This document shows, in pieces, positions 54,874 to 64,000 of a DNA stretch of 64,000 nucleotides. Every line of letters begins with the position of its first letter. Position 1 is the stretch's first letter. This DNA comes from Croceicoccus sediminis (GTDB lineage Bacteria > Pseudomonadota > Alphaproteobacteria > Sphingomonadales > Sphingomonadaceae): NCBI RefSeq assembly GCF_007570835.1, contig NZ_SUNC01000001.1, forward strand, positions 558,001 through 622,000. Direction: 5' to 3'. The notes below the pieces were generated by a model. It searched no databases and was not told the origin of the DNA. It saw only the letters and a program-made list of their open reading frames with translations. The position numbers were made by a program, and so were the translations under genes.

Positions 54874-56529
54874 TCACAGGCTGGCGCTGAGTTCCTTGAT
54901 GTCGTGGTTCAGGATCTGGTCGTTTTCGTTATAGTCCACCGGACAGTCGATCAGGTGCACGCCCGGCGTGTCGCGGCAATGGGCCAGGACCTCCTTGAGA
55001 TGGTCCGAACTTTCGACCCGGTGCCCCTTTGCCCCATAGCTTTCGGCATAGGCCACGAAATCGGGATTGCCGTAAGTCAGGCCCCAATCCTCGAAACCCA
55101 TGTTCGCCTGTTTCCAGCGGATCATGCCGTAGGAATCGTCGCGCAGGATCAGAACCGTGAGGTTGAGCCCCAGCCGCACGGCGGTTTCCATCTCCTGGCT
55201 GTTCATCATGAACCCGCCATCGCCGCAGATCGCCATGACCTTGCGGTCTGGATAGAGCATCGCGCTCATCATCGCGCTGGGCAGGCCCGCCCCCATCGTG
55301 GCAAGCGCATTGTCGAGAAGGACGGTATTGGGAAGATAGGCGGTAAACCCGCGCGCGAACCAGATCTTGTAGACCCCGTTGTCGAGGCAGATGATCCCGT
55401 CTTCGGGCATGGCGGCGCGCACCTGCTGCACCAGGTGCGGCGGGAATATGGGAAAGCGTGCATCGTCGGCCAGCGGCCTGGTGTGCTCGACCTCTGCCTT
55501 GCGATAGGCAAGCATGTGATCGAAATTCCATGCGCCGGACGGGACGATGTCTTCCTTCATCTGCCAGATCGCGTTGGCGATATCGCCGATAACCTCGATC
55601 TGCGGGAAGTAGACCGGGTCCACTTCCGCCGACTTGGTCGACAGGTGGATGACCGTGACGCCGTCGTCCTTCATGAAGAAGGGCGGTTTTTCGATCACGT
55701 CATGGCCGACGTTGATGATGCAATCGGCATCTTCCACCGCGCGGTGCACGAAATCACCCGCAGACAACGCCGCACAGCCCAGGAACAGCGGGTGGCGTTC
55801 GTCGATCACGCCCTTGCCCAATTGCGTGGTCAGGAACGGGATACCGGTCTTTTCGACGAACTGGCGCAGCATACGCCCCGTCATCTTCCGGTTCGCGCCC
55901 GCGCCGATCACCAGCACCGGGGCCTTTGCCTTTTCCACCGCGGCCACGGCAAGGCGCACGGCCTTGGGCTCTGCACTGGGGCGGCGTGCGACGCTGGGTG
56001 CGATCGGGCGGCTGTCGGTGTGTTCGTCGGCGATATCTTCGGGCAGCTCAAGGTGGACCGCGCCGGGCTTTTCCTCTTCGGCCAGGCGAAACGCCTCTCG
56101 CACGCGGCTGGGAATGTTGTCGCTGCTGGCCAGCTGGTGCGCGTATTTCGTGATCGGGCCCATCATGGCCACTACGTCAAGGATCTGGAAACGGCCCTGC
56201 TTCGATTTCTTGATCGGTTTCTGGCCGGTGATCATCATCATCGGCATGCCGCCAAGCTGGGCATAGGCGGCTGCCGTCACGAAGTTCGTCGCACCGGGGC
56301 CAAGCGTTGCAAGGCACACGCCGGTCTTGCCGGTATGGCGGCCATAGGTCGCGGCCATGAATCCAGCGCCCTGTTCGTGGCGGGTGAGGATCAGCCTGAT
56401 CTTGTCGGACCGGGACAGCGAATCGAGAAAATCGAGGTTCTCCTCACCCGGCACGCCGAAGATGTATTCGACGCCTTCGTTTTCAAGGCACTCGATGAAA
56501 AGATCTGATGCTTTCTGCTTGTCGGTCAC
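54874..56529 (-). CDS. Acetolactate-synthase-type thiamine-diphosphate enzyme
   Basis: A 551-residue ThDP enzyme. The catalytic Glu is in VPGEENLDFLDSL, and the ThDP/Mg motif GDGGFMMNSQEMETAVRLGLNLTV (read in parts) is near residue 445. Acetolactate synthases condense pyruvate; here the small regulatory subunit is absent, so a catabolic or different carboligase role is possible. The GTG at 56529 follows GGGGGGA, which is why it is chosen over a TTG at 56565. Confidence 0.87.
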   Translation of the reverse strand: MTDKQKASDLFIECLENEGVEYIFGVPGEENLDFLDSLSRSDKIRLILTRHEQGAGFMAATYGRHTGKTGVCLATLGPGATNFVTAAAYAQLGGMPMMMITGQKPIKKSKQGRFQILDVVAMMGPITKYAHQLASSDNIPSRVREAFRLAEEEKPGAVHLELPEDIADEHTDSRPIAPSVARRPSAEPKAVRLAVAAVEKAKAPVLVIGAGANRKMTGRMLRQFVEKTGIPFLTTQLGKGVIDERHPLFLGCAALSAGDFVHRAVEDADCIINVGHDVIEKPPFFMKDDGVTVIHLSTKSAEVDPVYFPQIEVIGDIANAIWQMKEDIVPSGAWNFDHMLAYRKAEVEHTRPLADDARFPIFPPHLVQQVRAAMPEDGIICLDNGVYKIWFARGFTAYLPNTVLLDNALATMGAGLPSAMMSAMLYPDRKVMAICGDGGFMMNSQEMETAVRLGLNLTVLILRDDSYGMIRWKQANMGFEDWGLTYGNPDFVAYAESYGAKGHRVESSDHLKEVLAHCRDTPGVHLIDCPVDYNENDQILNHDIKELSASL

Positions 56530-56650
56530 GATACGTCCCCCCTTGATCGATCGCTTCTGAGGCAATGCCTAACACCGTTCGGCGCCTGCGCCCACCTGCT
56601 TTACCGCGATCCGGCGGAACTGATGATCGCCCCATGCTTTTGATAAGGCA

Positions 56651-57562
56651 ATGACTGAGCGCACATGGGATATGGGGCTGGACCGCAAGGGTTCACCAAC
56701 GAAGCTTTCACCGAAAGCATGGATATCGGTGATCAAGGGCGGCTGGGCCCGGGCGAGCGAGCACAACATGGGCCTCATCGCCGCCGGGGTCGCGTTCTAC
56801 GCCTTCCTCGCCATCGTGCCGCTTTTGGCTGCAGTTGTCATGACTTACGGACTTCTTGCCGACCCGGCGACGGTCGCGAAACACGTCGCTGCCCTGTCGA
56901 ACAGCCTGCCTTCCTCGGCAGCCGACATCATCGGCGGCCAGTTGAAGGCCGTTGTCCAGGAATCAAACAAATCGAAGGGTCTCGGCCTCCTCGTATCTCT
57001 CGCATTCGCTCTTTTCGGCGCGCGCAACGGGGCTGGGTCGATGATCATCGCGCTCAATGTCGCGTTCGGCTGCCCCGAAGGACGCGGGTTCATCGGCAAG
57101 AATCTGACCGCGCTCGCGATCACCGTGGGCGGCACCCTTGCCGCGGTCCTGCTGTTTGCCGGGCTCGGTGCGTTCAGCGCGCTTCAAGCGCTCGTCGCGC
57201 CGAACAATTCGGTCGTCGCACTTCTGGGCCAGCTCGGAACATGGGCGATCCTGATCGTCGCAATGGCCTTCGCGATCGCGCTCCTGTTCCACTTTGCCCC
57301 GGCCCGCGACACCCCGCCGCTGCGCTGGCTTTCGCCCGGCTCGATCTTTGCGGCAGTGGTCGCCGCCCTGCTCACGCTGGCTTTCAGTTTCTACGTTTCG
57401 AACTTCGGCAGCTACAACGCGACTTACGGTGCCTTGGGCGGCGTGGTCGTCCTGCTGACATGGCTATGGCTGACGAGCTACGTAGTCCTGATCGGCGCGG
57501 AATGCGATGTCGCACTGATGGAACGCGCGGATACGCCCGACCTTAGCCCGCGCCCAAGCTAG
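56651..57562 (+). CDS. YihY/BrkB-family membrane protein
   Basis: A 303-residue polytopic protein of the YihY family (once called RNase BN). Six membrane helices are visible; LIAAGVAFYAFLAIVPLLAAVV, VLLTWLWLTSYVVLIGAE and a central AFALFGARNGAGSMIIALNVAFG are typical. Function is unproven. A second nearly full-length frame runs in parallel but has Arg/Ser-rich noise composition. Confidence 0.88.
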   Translation: MTERTWDMGLDRKGSPTKLSPKAWISVIKGGWARASEHNMGLIAAGVAFYAFLAIVPLLAAVVMTYGLLADPATVAKHVAALSNSLPSSAADIIGGQLKAVVQESNKSKGLGLLVSLAFALFGARNGAGSMIIALNVAFGCPEGRGFIGKNLTALAITVGGTLAAVLLFAGLGAFSALQALVAPNNSVVALLGQLGTWAILIVAMAFAIALLFHFAPARDTPPLRWLSPGSIFAAVVAALLTLAFSFYVSNFGSYNATYGALGGVVVLLTWLWLTSYVVLIGAECDVALMERADTPDLSPRPS

Positions 57563-57631
57563 GGGCGCGAAGCGCTCCGAAGTTTGGAAGCGAGAGGGGT
57601 CGGGCCGGCCAGCGGGCGACAGCCCGTCTGA

Positions 57632-57656
57632 CGTCACGGGATTTACTCCCGTGACG
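57632..57656. repeat. Perfect inverted repeat between YihY and cysS genes
   Basis: CGTCACGGGA (57632-57641) and TCCCGTGACG (57647-57656) make a 10-bp stem with a TTTAC-type loop between convergent stop codons. It lacks a T-run but is well placed as a bidirectional terminator. Confidence 0.5.
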
Positions 57657-57661
57657 GCCGG

Positions 57662-59140
57662 TCAGCCCAGCTTGTACTCCCAACCCAGCGGATCGCCGTC
57701 CATCACCTCGACCCCCTTGACGGCAAGCTCGTCGCGGATGGCGTCGGACGCGGCAAAGTCCTTTTCCGCGCGGGCGACCTTGCGCCGTTCCATCGCGGCC
57801 TCGATCTCGCTTTCCTCGATCGTCGCGCCCTTGGGACGGATGCGCAATTCCTCACGCGCGATCAGCGGCAGGCCCAGTGCCGACAGCATCGCGCCGACAA
57901 CCGACGCCTTCTGCTCGGCGTCCACCTTCTTCACGGCCACCGCCTCTTCCAGAACGGTCAGTGCGACCGCCGTGTTGAGATCGTCGGACAGAGCCGCGTC
58001 AAACTTGTCCACCAGCGGTGTCAGCTTCTGGTGCGTGACCGTCGCGCGCACCGATTCCAGCGTCGCACCGTCGGTGACCAGTTCCAGCAGGTTTCGCGCC
58101 GAACCCAAGAGCCGCTTCAACCGCACCAGCGCGGCGCCCAGCCCTTCCCAGCTGAATTCCAGTTCGCTGCGATAATGCGCCTGCAGGCACAGCATCCTGT
58201 AGGACAGCGGGTGATAGCCCTTGTCGATCAGCAATTGCAGGCGAAGGAACTCGCCGCTCGACTTGCTCATCTTGCCCGACCGTTCGACCAGGAAATTGTT
58301 GTGCATCCAGATGTTCGCGCCGCTGTTGGCCGCATCGGACAGCGCGCCGCATTCGCAGAAGGCCTGGTTCTGCGCGATCTCGTTCGGGTGGTGGATTTCG
58401 CGGTGGTCGATGCCGCCGGTGTGGATGTCGAAGGGAAAGCCCAGCACCTTGCCGCTCATCACGCTGCATTCGAGATGCCAGCCCGGCGCGCCGCGGCCCC
58501 ACGGGCTGTCCCATTCCATTTGCCGTTTTTCGCCCGCAGGCGTCTTGCGCCAGATCGCGAAGTCGGCGGCATTGCGCTTGCCGTCCACCGCCTCGATCCG
58601 GCCCTCTCCCTCCTCGGTCACGGCGCGGGCCAGCCTGCCGTAATCGGCGACGGTCGAGACATCGAAATAGAGCCCGCTGTCGAGTTCGTAGCAGTGCCTG
58701 GTCGCGATGGTCTTCGCGAACTCCAGCATTTCCTCGATATAGTCGGTAGCGATCGTCCACTTGGCCGGCTGTCGGATGTTCAGCGCCTTTACGTCCGCCC
58801 AGTAAGCCTCGGTGTAATGGCGCGCGATGTCCCAGATGGATTGGGCTTTCGCCGCCGCCATCTTTTCCATCTTGTCCTCGCCCGCGTCGGCATCATCGGT
58901 CAGGTGGCCGACGTCGGTGATGTTGATGACATGGGTCAGGTCATAGCCCTTCCACGTCAGCACCCGGCCCAGCGTATCGGCAAAGACATAGGCCCGCATG
59001 TTGCCGATGTGGGGATAGTTATAGACCGTAGGCCCGCACGAATAGACCCGCGCCTCACCGGCATGGACCGGGACGAAGGCTTGCACGCTTCGGGTCAGCG
59101 AATTGAACAGGGTCAGCGGGTGATCTGCGGCCATAGTCAT
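57662..59140 (-). CDS. cysS: Cysteinyl-tRNA synthetase
   Basis: A 492-residue class I synthetase. The N-terminal VYSCGPTVYNYPHIGNMRAY holds the HIGH-type motif (PHIGN), KMSKSSGEF is KMSKS, and the zinc-ligand Cys/His (CGP, HLECSVM, HHPNEIAQ) are present. Starts at 59140 or 59134 are both Met; a TTGACC box is 37 bases upstream of the first. Confidence 0.97.
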   Translation of the reverse strand: MTMAADHPLTLFNSLTRSVQAFVPVHAGEARVYSCGPTVYNYPHIGNMRAYVFADTLGRVLTWKGYDLTHVINITDVGHLTDDADAGEDKMEKMAAAKAQSIWDIARHYTEAYWADVKALNIRQPAKWTIATDYIEEMLEFAKTIATRHCYELDSGLYFDVSTVADYGRLARAVTEEGEGRIEAVDGKRNAADFAIWRKTPAGEKRQMEWDSPWGRGAPGWHLECSVMSGKVLGFPFDIHTGGIDHREIHHPNEIAQNQAFCECGALSDAANSGANIWMHNNFLVERSGKMSKSSGEFLRLQLLIDKGYHPLSYRMLCLQAHYRSELEFSWEGLGAALVRLKRLLGSARNLLELVTDGATLESVRATVTHQKLTPLVDKFDAALSDDLNTAVALTVLEEAVAVKKVDAEQKASVVGAMLSALGLPLIAREELRIRPKGATIEESEIEAAMERRKVARAEKDFAASDAIRDELAVKGVEVMDGDPLGWEYKLG

Positions 59141-59198
59141 GCGCGCGCCTCTGCCCATGAAAGGCGCGCCCGGTCAAGCACCGACCGGGCGCGGCCTG

Positions 59199-62100
59199 TC
59201 ACTGGTCGCCGTCTTCTTCCTCGCACTCGTCCTGGCGGACATCGACAGGGCACTGCTTTCCATCCAGCGCGCTGTCTTCCCACAAGTCGTCGTTGCCGGT
59301 GCCCGTCACCGGCTCATCGATCAGCGGCTCGAACCCTTCGGGCGTCGATTTCTCGATGGTGATGATGCGGGTCTCGATGGTTGAGCGCGGCTCTCCGTCC
59401 AACACGGAGTGCGGCGGTTCCTCGTTGATGATTTTCTTCACCAGTTCGATATCGATGGTCGGCCCGCACAGCCCGCCAAAGCCGATGTAACAGCCGTTGA
59501 CCGACGAATAGGGCACTGCCGAAAGCGGGAAGGCGATGGCGAAAGCTGTGTCCAGCCCCACTTCGCCCGCGACCACGCCGTTGATGACCACGAAAGGCAT
59601 CGTGCCGCCCGAATTGGTCACCGTCATGCTGTCGGCCACGATGCCGCGCCGCGCATCGAACGATGTGTCGGCCCCGGTATTTGCGACATAGAACCCGCCC
59701 GCATCGACGAGCACCGAACCGCCTTCGATCAGGCTGCGCCCGTCGCCGCCATCCACCGCGCCCAGCGCGTCGGTCAGTTCCGGGAAGTCCAGCGTGGCGA
59801 TGTCGGACAGCGTCTGCGCGCTGCCCGCGACGATCGTGTTTGCGGACAGCATCAGGCTACCCGCCTGCACCCCGCCAGAACGCACGCGGATCGAACCGCC
59901 AGCCGAGTTCACGTAAAGATCGCCGCCGCTGTCGATCATCAGCATCGCCCCGTCCGCATTGCCCAGCAGGAGCCCGCCCGAAACGGTGACGTTACCCGCC
60001 GCCATCAGGGCCATGGTCCCGCCGCTCCCGACAGCGCTACTGCCTGCAACCAGGCTGACGTCGCCCACGGCCAGCGTGCCGCCCGCGCTCAGCGAGAAAC
60101 CGCCCGCCGACGCGAACCGCGCCAGTTCCGCCGCGTCGAGTAGGAAGCCCGGCGAAGCCACGCCCGCACCCAGCGCCGCATTACCCGTCGCCACGATGGA
60201 GATATCGTCCGTACCCGTCGCGCTACCGATCAGCGCCAGTGCGCCGACGGCGAGGTCGGCCGCCTCGATATAGACGAGCCTGCCACTGGCCGTGCCGTCG
60301 ATGCTGGCCAGATTGCCCGCGTCGATGCCGAACAGCTCGGCGGCAAGAGCCGTGCCCAGCACGTTGACGTCCGTTGCCGCGGTCAACGCGATATTGCCTG
60401 CGCCAAGGGCCGGGATGACGACCGCCTGCCCGCTCTGGCCGCTCTGGCCGCTCGGCGAAGTCGGCGCGACGCCTGCGAACAAGTCGCCCACCGTCACGCT
60501 TGCCCCGGTCGAGGTCAGCACGATATCGCCGCTCGCCTCGGCGAACGACACCGCCAGCGCGCCTGTCGTGGTGATCGCGACATTGCCATCGAATCCGGTC
60601 GCATCCGTGACGTTCAACGCCCCAGACGATGCGACGTCGATGTCGGCGCCATAAAGTGAGACGAGCCCGCCCGCGACAAGATCCGCTACACTGATCGCGC
60701 CGGTTGCGGAGAACAGGCTGACGCCCTGCCCCGCGGTGATCGCGGAATAGGATTGACCGGCATTGGTGAAGACCGAGATATCGAGAGGCGCGCTCAACGC
60801 GTCGATGCCAAGCACCGCATTGGCCGAGAGGTAGAGCGATCCGCCGCTCACCAGCGAACCACCCGAAATGTCGCCACCGGTGATGACGGTAATGTCGCCG
60901 GCCGCATCGATGAGGCCGGACAAGAGGACATCGCCGCCATCGGCCACGAGCGTGACGATGCCGCCAGATGTCACCGGCCCGACCGCCTGTGCCCCCGTGG
61001 TGAATACCGAAACGTCACCCGCTGCGCCCACAGGACCGAGGCCTGCAACCGAGGCCGCCGTCACGAAGACCGTGCCGCCGCTGCTGACCGCATCTGCGGA
61101 GAGCACACCCGCCGCATCGATCACCACATCGCCGCCCGCCGTCACCGAACCGCCGGTCACATCGCCGCCAGTCGAGGTCAGCGAGACCACTCCGCCCGCA
61201 TCGAGCGCGGTGAAAGTCAGCCCCGCCGCCGTCAACGCATCGATGTCGCCAACCGCCGTGACCGGACCGAGCCCGCTGATCGTGTTCGCCGTCAGGATGA
61301 CCGAAGCGCCGCTATCGATGGCCGTGGCCGAAAGATTGCCCGCCGCATCGATCACCACATCGCCGCCAGCCGTCACCGAACCGCCGGTCACATCGCCGCC
61401 AGTCGAGGTCAGCGAGACCACTCCGCCCGCATCGAGCGCAGTGAAAGTCAGCCCCGCCGCCGTCGACGCATCGATGTCGCCAACCGACGTGACCGGACCG
61501 AGCTCGCTGATCGTGTTCGCCGTCAGGATGACCGAAGCGCCGCTATCGATGGCCGTGGCCGAAAGATTGCCCGCCGCATCGATCACCACATCGCCGCCCG
61601 CAGTCACCGAACCGCCGGTCACGTCACCGCCGGTCGAAGTCAGCGAGACCACTCCGCCCGCATCGAGCGCAGTGAACGTCAGCTCCGCCGCCGCCAGCAC
61701 ATCGATATCGCCAACCGCCGTGACCGGACCAAGTCCGCTGATCGTATTCGCCGTCAGGATAACCGAAGCGCCGCTATCGATGGCCGTGGCCGAAAGATTG
61801 CCCGCCGCATCGATCACCACATCGCCGCCAGCCGTCACCGAACCGCCGGTCACGTTACCGCCGATCGAAGTCAGCAACACCGCACCGCCAGCGCCCAGCG
61901 CCGTGAAGACGAGGTCCTGCGCCGAGGTCGCATCGATGTCGCCCAGCGCAGATACCGCGCCCAGTGTGATCGAATTCGCGTCGAGAAGGACCGCCCCCCC
62001 GGCCGCGATGCCGTCCGCAAGCAGCGCGCCGCCCGCCAGGATCGTCACATCGCCCAGAGCATCAATGGTGCCGCCGGTCACGTCGCCTGCCAAGGTCATG

Positions 62101-64000
62101 CCGACCGGGCCATCGATGACCAGCGTGCCGAACCCGATTGACGCGCCATCGACCGTAAGCGCCGAGATGTTCGACGCCGTGCCGATCGTCACCGCGCCCG
62201 GTGCGAACAGCGAAAGGGCGTTCCCCGCGGTCTGGACATCGCCCAGCGCGATCGATGTTCCCGCCTCGATAACGCTCGTCGTGCCGAGCGAGAGGGAGCC
62301 GACATTGAAGGTGCCCGGCGTGGTGTAGAGCGTCGGCACCGGCGCGCCGATCGCGCCGGACTGGACCAGTTGCCCGCCCACCAGCATCGTGCCGATATCG
62401 ATATCGCCGCCGACGGTGAGACCAAGATCGCCGGACGAGAAAACCGTGCCCGTGCCAAGCAGCGAACCGCTGATCGAAAGATCGAGCGGCCCGCCGAATG
62501 CCGTGGCAGAGCCGGTCAGCGTCAGGTCTCCGCCGTCCACGATCACGCTCGTCGCGCCGCCTGATCCGAAGCTGAGCCCGTCGGCGAGGATTTCGCCCGA
62601 AGCGACGAGCGTCATCCCGTTTGCGCCTGCGATCTGTTCGGTACAGGTCGCCGTCAGGCACAAGAAGCGGATCGCACCGGTCGCGAAAGCGTCGAGCGTA
62701 TCGGCGACAAAGCCTCCGCCATTGCCCGCCTGGAAAACCAAGTCGCCCGAGGTGAAGAACTGCGCCGTGCCCAGAACCGTGATCGGGTTCAGGGTTGAGG
62801 TCACGGTGATCCCGCCCTCCTGCAAGCCCGCGTCATATCCGTTGTCGAAGAACAGGCTGTCGAACTGCACCGTACCGCTGGACGTGTCGGTCAGCGCGAT
62901 GGTGCCGCCCGCGACTACCGATTCGACCAATATGCCGTCGGCATAGGCGCTAAGGCCGCCACCCAAGATCGAACCGGTGCCCGCCGCGTTGATGAATATC
63001 GCACCGCCGGCCGCATCGCCGTCAATGCCCGCAACCGTGCCGAACCCGCCCTCACCAGCGTATCCTTCGGCATAGATACCAAGGAAATCGTGCGTTATCG
63101 CCCCGTCCAGCGTCTCGAAGATAACCGTGCCGCCGCTGCCAAGTGCGCCGGCGCCACCTGTGCCGTCCGCTGCCGATCCGCCGAAACCGCCAAAGCCGCT
63201 CGCATCGAGGTAGAGCGGAGTCAGGGTATTGAGCGCGCCGCCGTTGATCGCGGCCATGCGAATGTCGCCGCCAATGCCGAAGCCTGCCGCGCCGCCGTCA
63301 GCACCCGTGCCGACCGCATCACCGCCCGATCCGCCATTGCCGTAAGCGTACAGGAACAGGCTGTCGAAAGTTAGTGCCGCGCCATCGGCGATCACGGAGG
63401 CGGATCCCGCCGTGCCATTCCCGCCGGTGCCCGCATTACCCGTATCGCTGTCACCGCCATCTGCGCCGACGCCGTCAGAGATCAGCGTGATGAACTGGCC
63501 CATGGGCCCGCCCGCGGTCGTGTCGAGATCGGCCAGGACGTTCAGCGTCGTGCTGCCGCCAAAGCCCGACCCGCCGTTCGATCCGGCGAACTGGCCGCTA
63601 TCGCCGCCAGATCCGTCACTGCCCGCAGCGCCGCCCAGGCCCGCCGCACCGATGTCGATGATCGAAGCCTCGTTCGAGCCACCGGCAAATTCGTACAGCG
63701 CATCGCCGCCAAGACCGTCACCGCCCGTGCCGCCGAATGCTGCGAAGAAGAACGGATCGTTAGTGCCGCCATCGCCGCCGAAACCGGCCGCGGATACCGT
63801 CACGCCGAAGGGGCTGGGCAAGCCGTTCGCGATCTGGCCCAGAATGTCGCCGCCCGCCACGATCAGCGAGGCCGATCCGCCCGTGCCCGTCCCGCCCGTG
63901 CCCGCAGTGCCGCCCTGCGCCGAACCGCCTTGCCCGGCTTGCGTGCCCAGCACCGGGTCCGGACTGCGCGGATTGCCTTCGGCGCGGATGGCGATGCCGC
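59199..64000 (-). CDS. Giant glycine-rich filamentous-hemagglutinin-like exoprotein, C-terminal part
   Basis: At least 1600 residues are visible and the N-terminus lies beyond the right edge. The first part (nucleotides 63100-64000) is Gly/Gly-Ser-rich with GGxGGxGGD patterns; the middle is made of beta-helix-type repeats, including three complete near-identical 77-residue units; the C-terminus is globular and acidic, ending in EEEDGDQ, with CX7C and CX8C pairs and no C-terminal barrel. It looks like a two-partner-secretion (TpsA) adhesin. The TpsB partner is not in view. Confidence 0.8.
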   Translation of the reverse strand, partial: GIAIRAEGNPRSPDPVLGTQAGQGGSAQGGTAGTGGTGTGGSASLIVAGGDILGQIANGLPSPFGVTVSAAGFGGDGGTNDPFFFAAFGGTGGDGLGGDALYEFAGGSNEASIIDIGAAGLGGAAGSDGSGGDSGQFAGSNGGSGFGGSTTLNVLADLDTTAGGPMGQFITLISDGVGADGGDSDTGNAGTGGNGTAGSASVIADGAALTFDSLFLYAYGNGGSGGDAVGTGADGGAAGFGIGGDIRMAAINGGALNTLTPLYLDASGFGGFGGSAADGTGGAGALGSGGTVIFETLDGAITHDFLGIYAEGYAGEGGFGTVAGIDGDAAGGAIFINAAGTGSILGGGLSAYADGILVESVVAGGTIALTDTSSGTVQFDSLFFDNGYDAGLQEGGITVTSTLNPITVLGTAQFFTSGDLVFQAGNGGGFVADTLDAFATGAIRFLCLTATCTEQIAGANGMTLVASGEILADGLSFGSGGATSVIVDGGDLTLTGSATAFGGPLDLSISGSLLGTGTVFSSGDLGLTVGGDIDIGTMLVGGQLVQSGAIGAPVPTLYTTPGTFNVGSLSLGTTSVIEAGTSIALGDVQTAGNALSLFAPGAVTIGTASNISALTVDGASIGFGTLVIDGPVGMTLAGDVTGGTIDALGDVTILAGGALLADGIAAGGAVLLDANSITLGAVSALGDIDATSAQDLVFTALGAGGAVLLTSIGGNVTGGSVTAGGDVVIDAAGNLSATAIDSGASVILTANTISGLGPVTAVGDIDVLAAAELTFTALDAGGVVSLTSTGGDVTGGSVTAGGDVVIDAAGNLSATAIDSGASVILTANTISELGPVTSVGDIDASTAAGLTFTALDAGGVVSLTSTGGDVTGGSVTAGGDVVIDAAGNLSATAIDSGASVILTANTISGLGPVTAVGDIDALTAAGLTFTALDAGGVVSLTSTGGDVTGGSVTAGGDVVIDAAGVLSADAVSSGGTVFVTAASVAGLGPVGAAGDVSVFTTGAQAVGPVTSGGIVTLVADGGDVLLSGLIDAAGDITVITGGDISGGSLVSGGSLYLSANAVLGIDALSAPLDISVFTNAGQSYSAITAGQGVSLFSATGAISVADLVAGGLVSLYGADIDVASSGALNVTDATGFDGNVAITTTGALAVSFAEASGDIVLTSTGASVTVGDLFAGVAPTSPSGQSGQSGQAVVIPALGAGNIALTAATDVNVLGTALAAELFGIDAGNLASIDGTASGRLVYIEAADLAVGALALIGSATGTDDISIVATGNAALGAGVASPGFLLDAAELARFASAGGFSLSAGGTLAVGDVSLVAGSSAVGSGGTMALMAAGNVTVSGGLLLGNADGAMLMIDSGGDLYVNSAGGSIRVRSGGVQAGSLMLSANTIVAGSAQTLSDIATLDFPELTDALGAVDGGDGRSLIEGGSVLVDAGGFYVANTGADTSFDARRGIVADSMTVTNSGGTMPFVVINGVVAGEVGLDTAFAIAFPLSAVPYSSVNGCYIGFGGLCGPTIDIELVKKIINEEPPHSVLDGEPRSTIETRIITIEKSTPEGFEPLIDEPVTGTGNDDLWEDSALDGKQCPVDVRQDECEEEDGDQ
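61110..61866 (-). repeat. Tandem 231-bp repeats in the exoprotein gene
   Basis: The start of the unit recurs at 61241, 61472, 61703 and (diverged) 61934, a constant period of 231 bp. Each unit codes for 77 residues containing GGSVTAGGDVVIDAAGNLSA and a SVILTANTI stretch. Three copies are near-identical, with partial copies on each side. Confidence 0.9.

Noticed and set aside
61110-61866. CRISPR-like tandem repeats
   Set aside because: Units are 231 bp with no short repeat-spacer alternation and are in-frame coding.
60753-62328. Two long plus-strand frames opposite the tandem repeats
   Set aside because: Their periodic Arg/His or Pro/Ala/Val text simply mirrors the 231-bp repeats of the exoprotein gene.

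Overview
The window is high-GC alphaproteobacterial DNA, most likely from a sphingomonad of the Erythrobacteraceae type. The evidence is a crtY-crtI-crtB carotenoid operon, the alphaproteobacterial order rpmF-plsX-fabH-ihfA-merR, an SspB-type ClpXP adaptor and many secreted lipoproteins with Gly/Pro tethers. The family assignment is inference. No rRNA, tRNA, insertion sequence, integrase or CRISPR array was seen. Coding density is high; the only gene-free stretch over 300 bases is about 21812-22272.

Layout. 1-10 kb: the end of a KefB-type antiporter, an M28 peptidase lipoprotein, the hisB-hisH-hisA-hisF operon with a terminator, sspB, gmk, and a lipidated subtilase with a C-terminal barrel-like domain (NalP-like architecture). 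10-22 kb: dapD, a string of small overlapping genes (DUF2945, DUF3008, DUF1810), a two-TM channel with an odd filter, DUF72, DoxX, SWIB, PEBP, pyroglutamyl peptidase, an S41 peptidase lipoprotein, a PfkB kinase, a PhnA-like protein and small conserved genes. 22-32 kb: a DUF2726 protein, a polytopic membrane protein, thiC behind a TPP riboswitch, MipA/OmpV, the crt operon and a membrane-anchored nuclease. 32-43 kb: a metzincin-like protein lacking the catalytic Glu, a DinG-type helicase, SixA, the merR-ihfA-fabH-plsX-rpmF block, an MBL hydrolase, a frameshifted GDPD gene coupled to a PAP2 phosphatase, and an S24-type repressor with candidate operator boxes.

43.5-53.4 kb holds the most unusual locus: four overlapping genes encoding a pentaheme cytochrome, a lipoprotein with two HbpS/GlcG domains, a large outer-membrane barrel, and a 1501-residue protein joining ten CxxCH hemes to an LVIVD-type beta-propeller. 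Gene content resembles porin-cytochrome conduits, but the parts differ from the Mtr and Geobacter systems I know. It may be a new extracellular or outer-membrane electron-transfer or heme-handling system. It lies directly downstream of an aldehyde dehydrogenase and a lone acetolactate-synthase-type enzyme.

53.4-64 kb: those two enzymes, a YihY membrane protein, cysS, and the C-terminal part of a giant glycine-rich exoprotein with near-identical 231-bp tandem repeats that runs off the right edge.

Several genes (hisB, sspB, gmk, pyroglutamyl peptidase, DUF2726) have a TTGAC-like box 35-38 nt before the ATG and no Shine-Dalgarno sequence, suggesting leaderless mRNAs.
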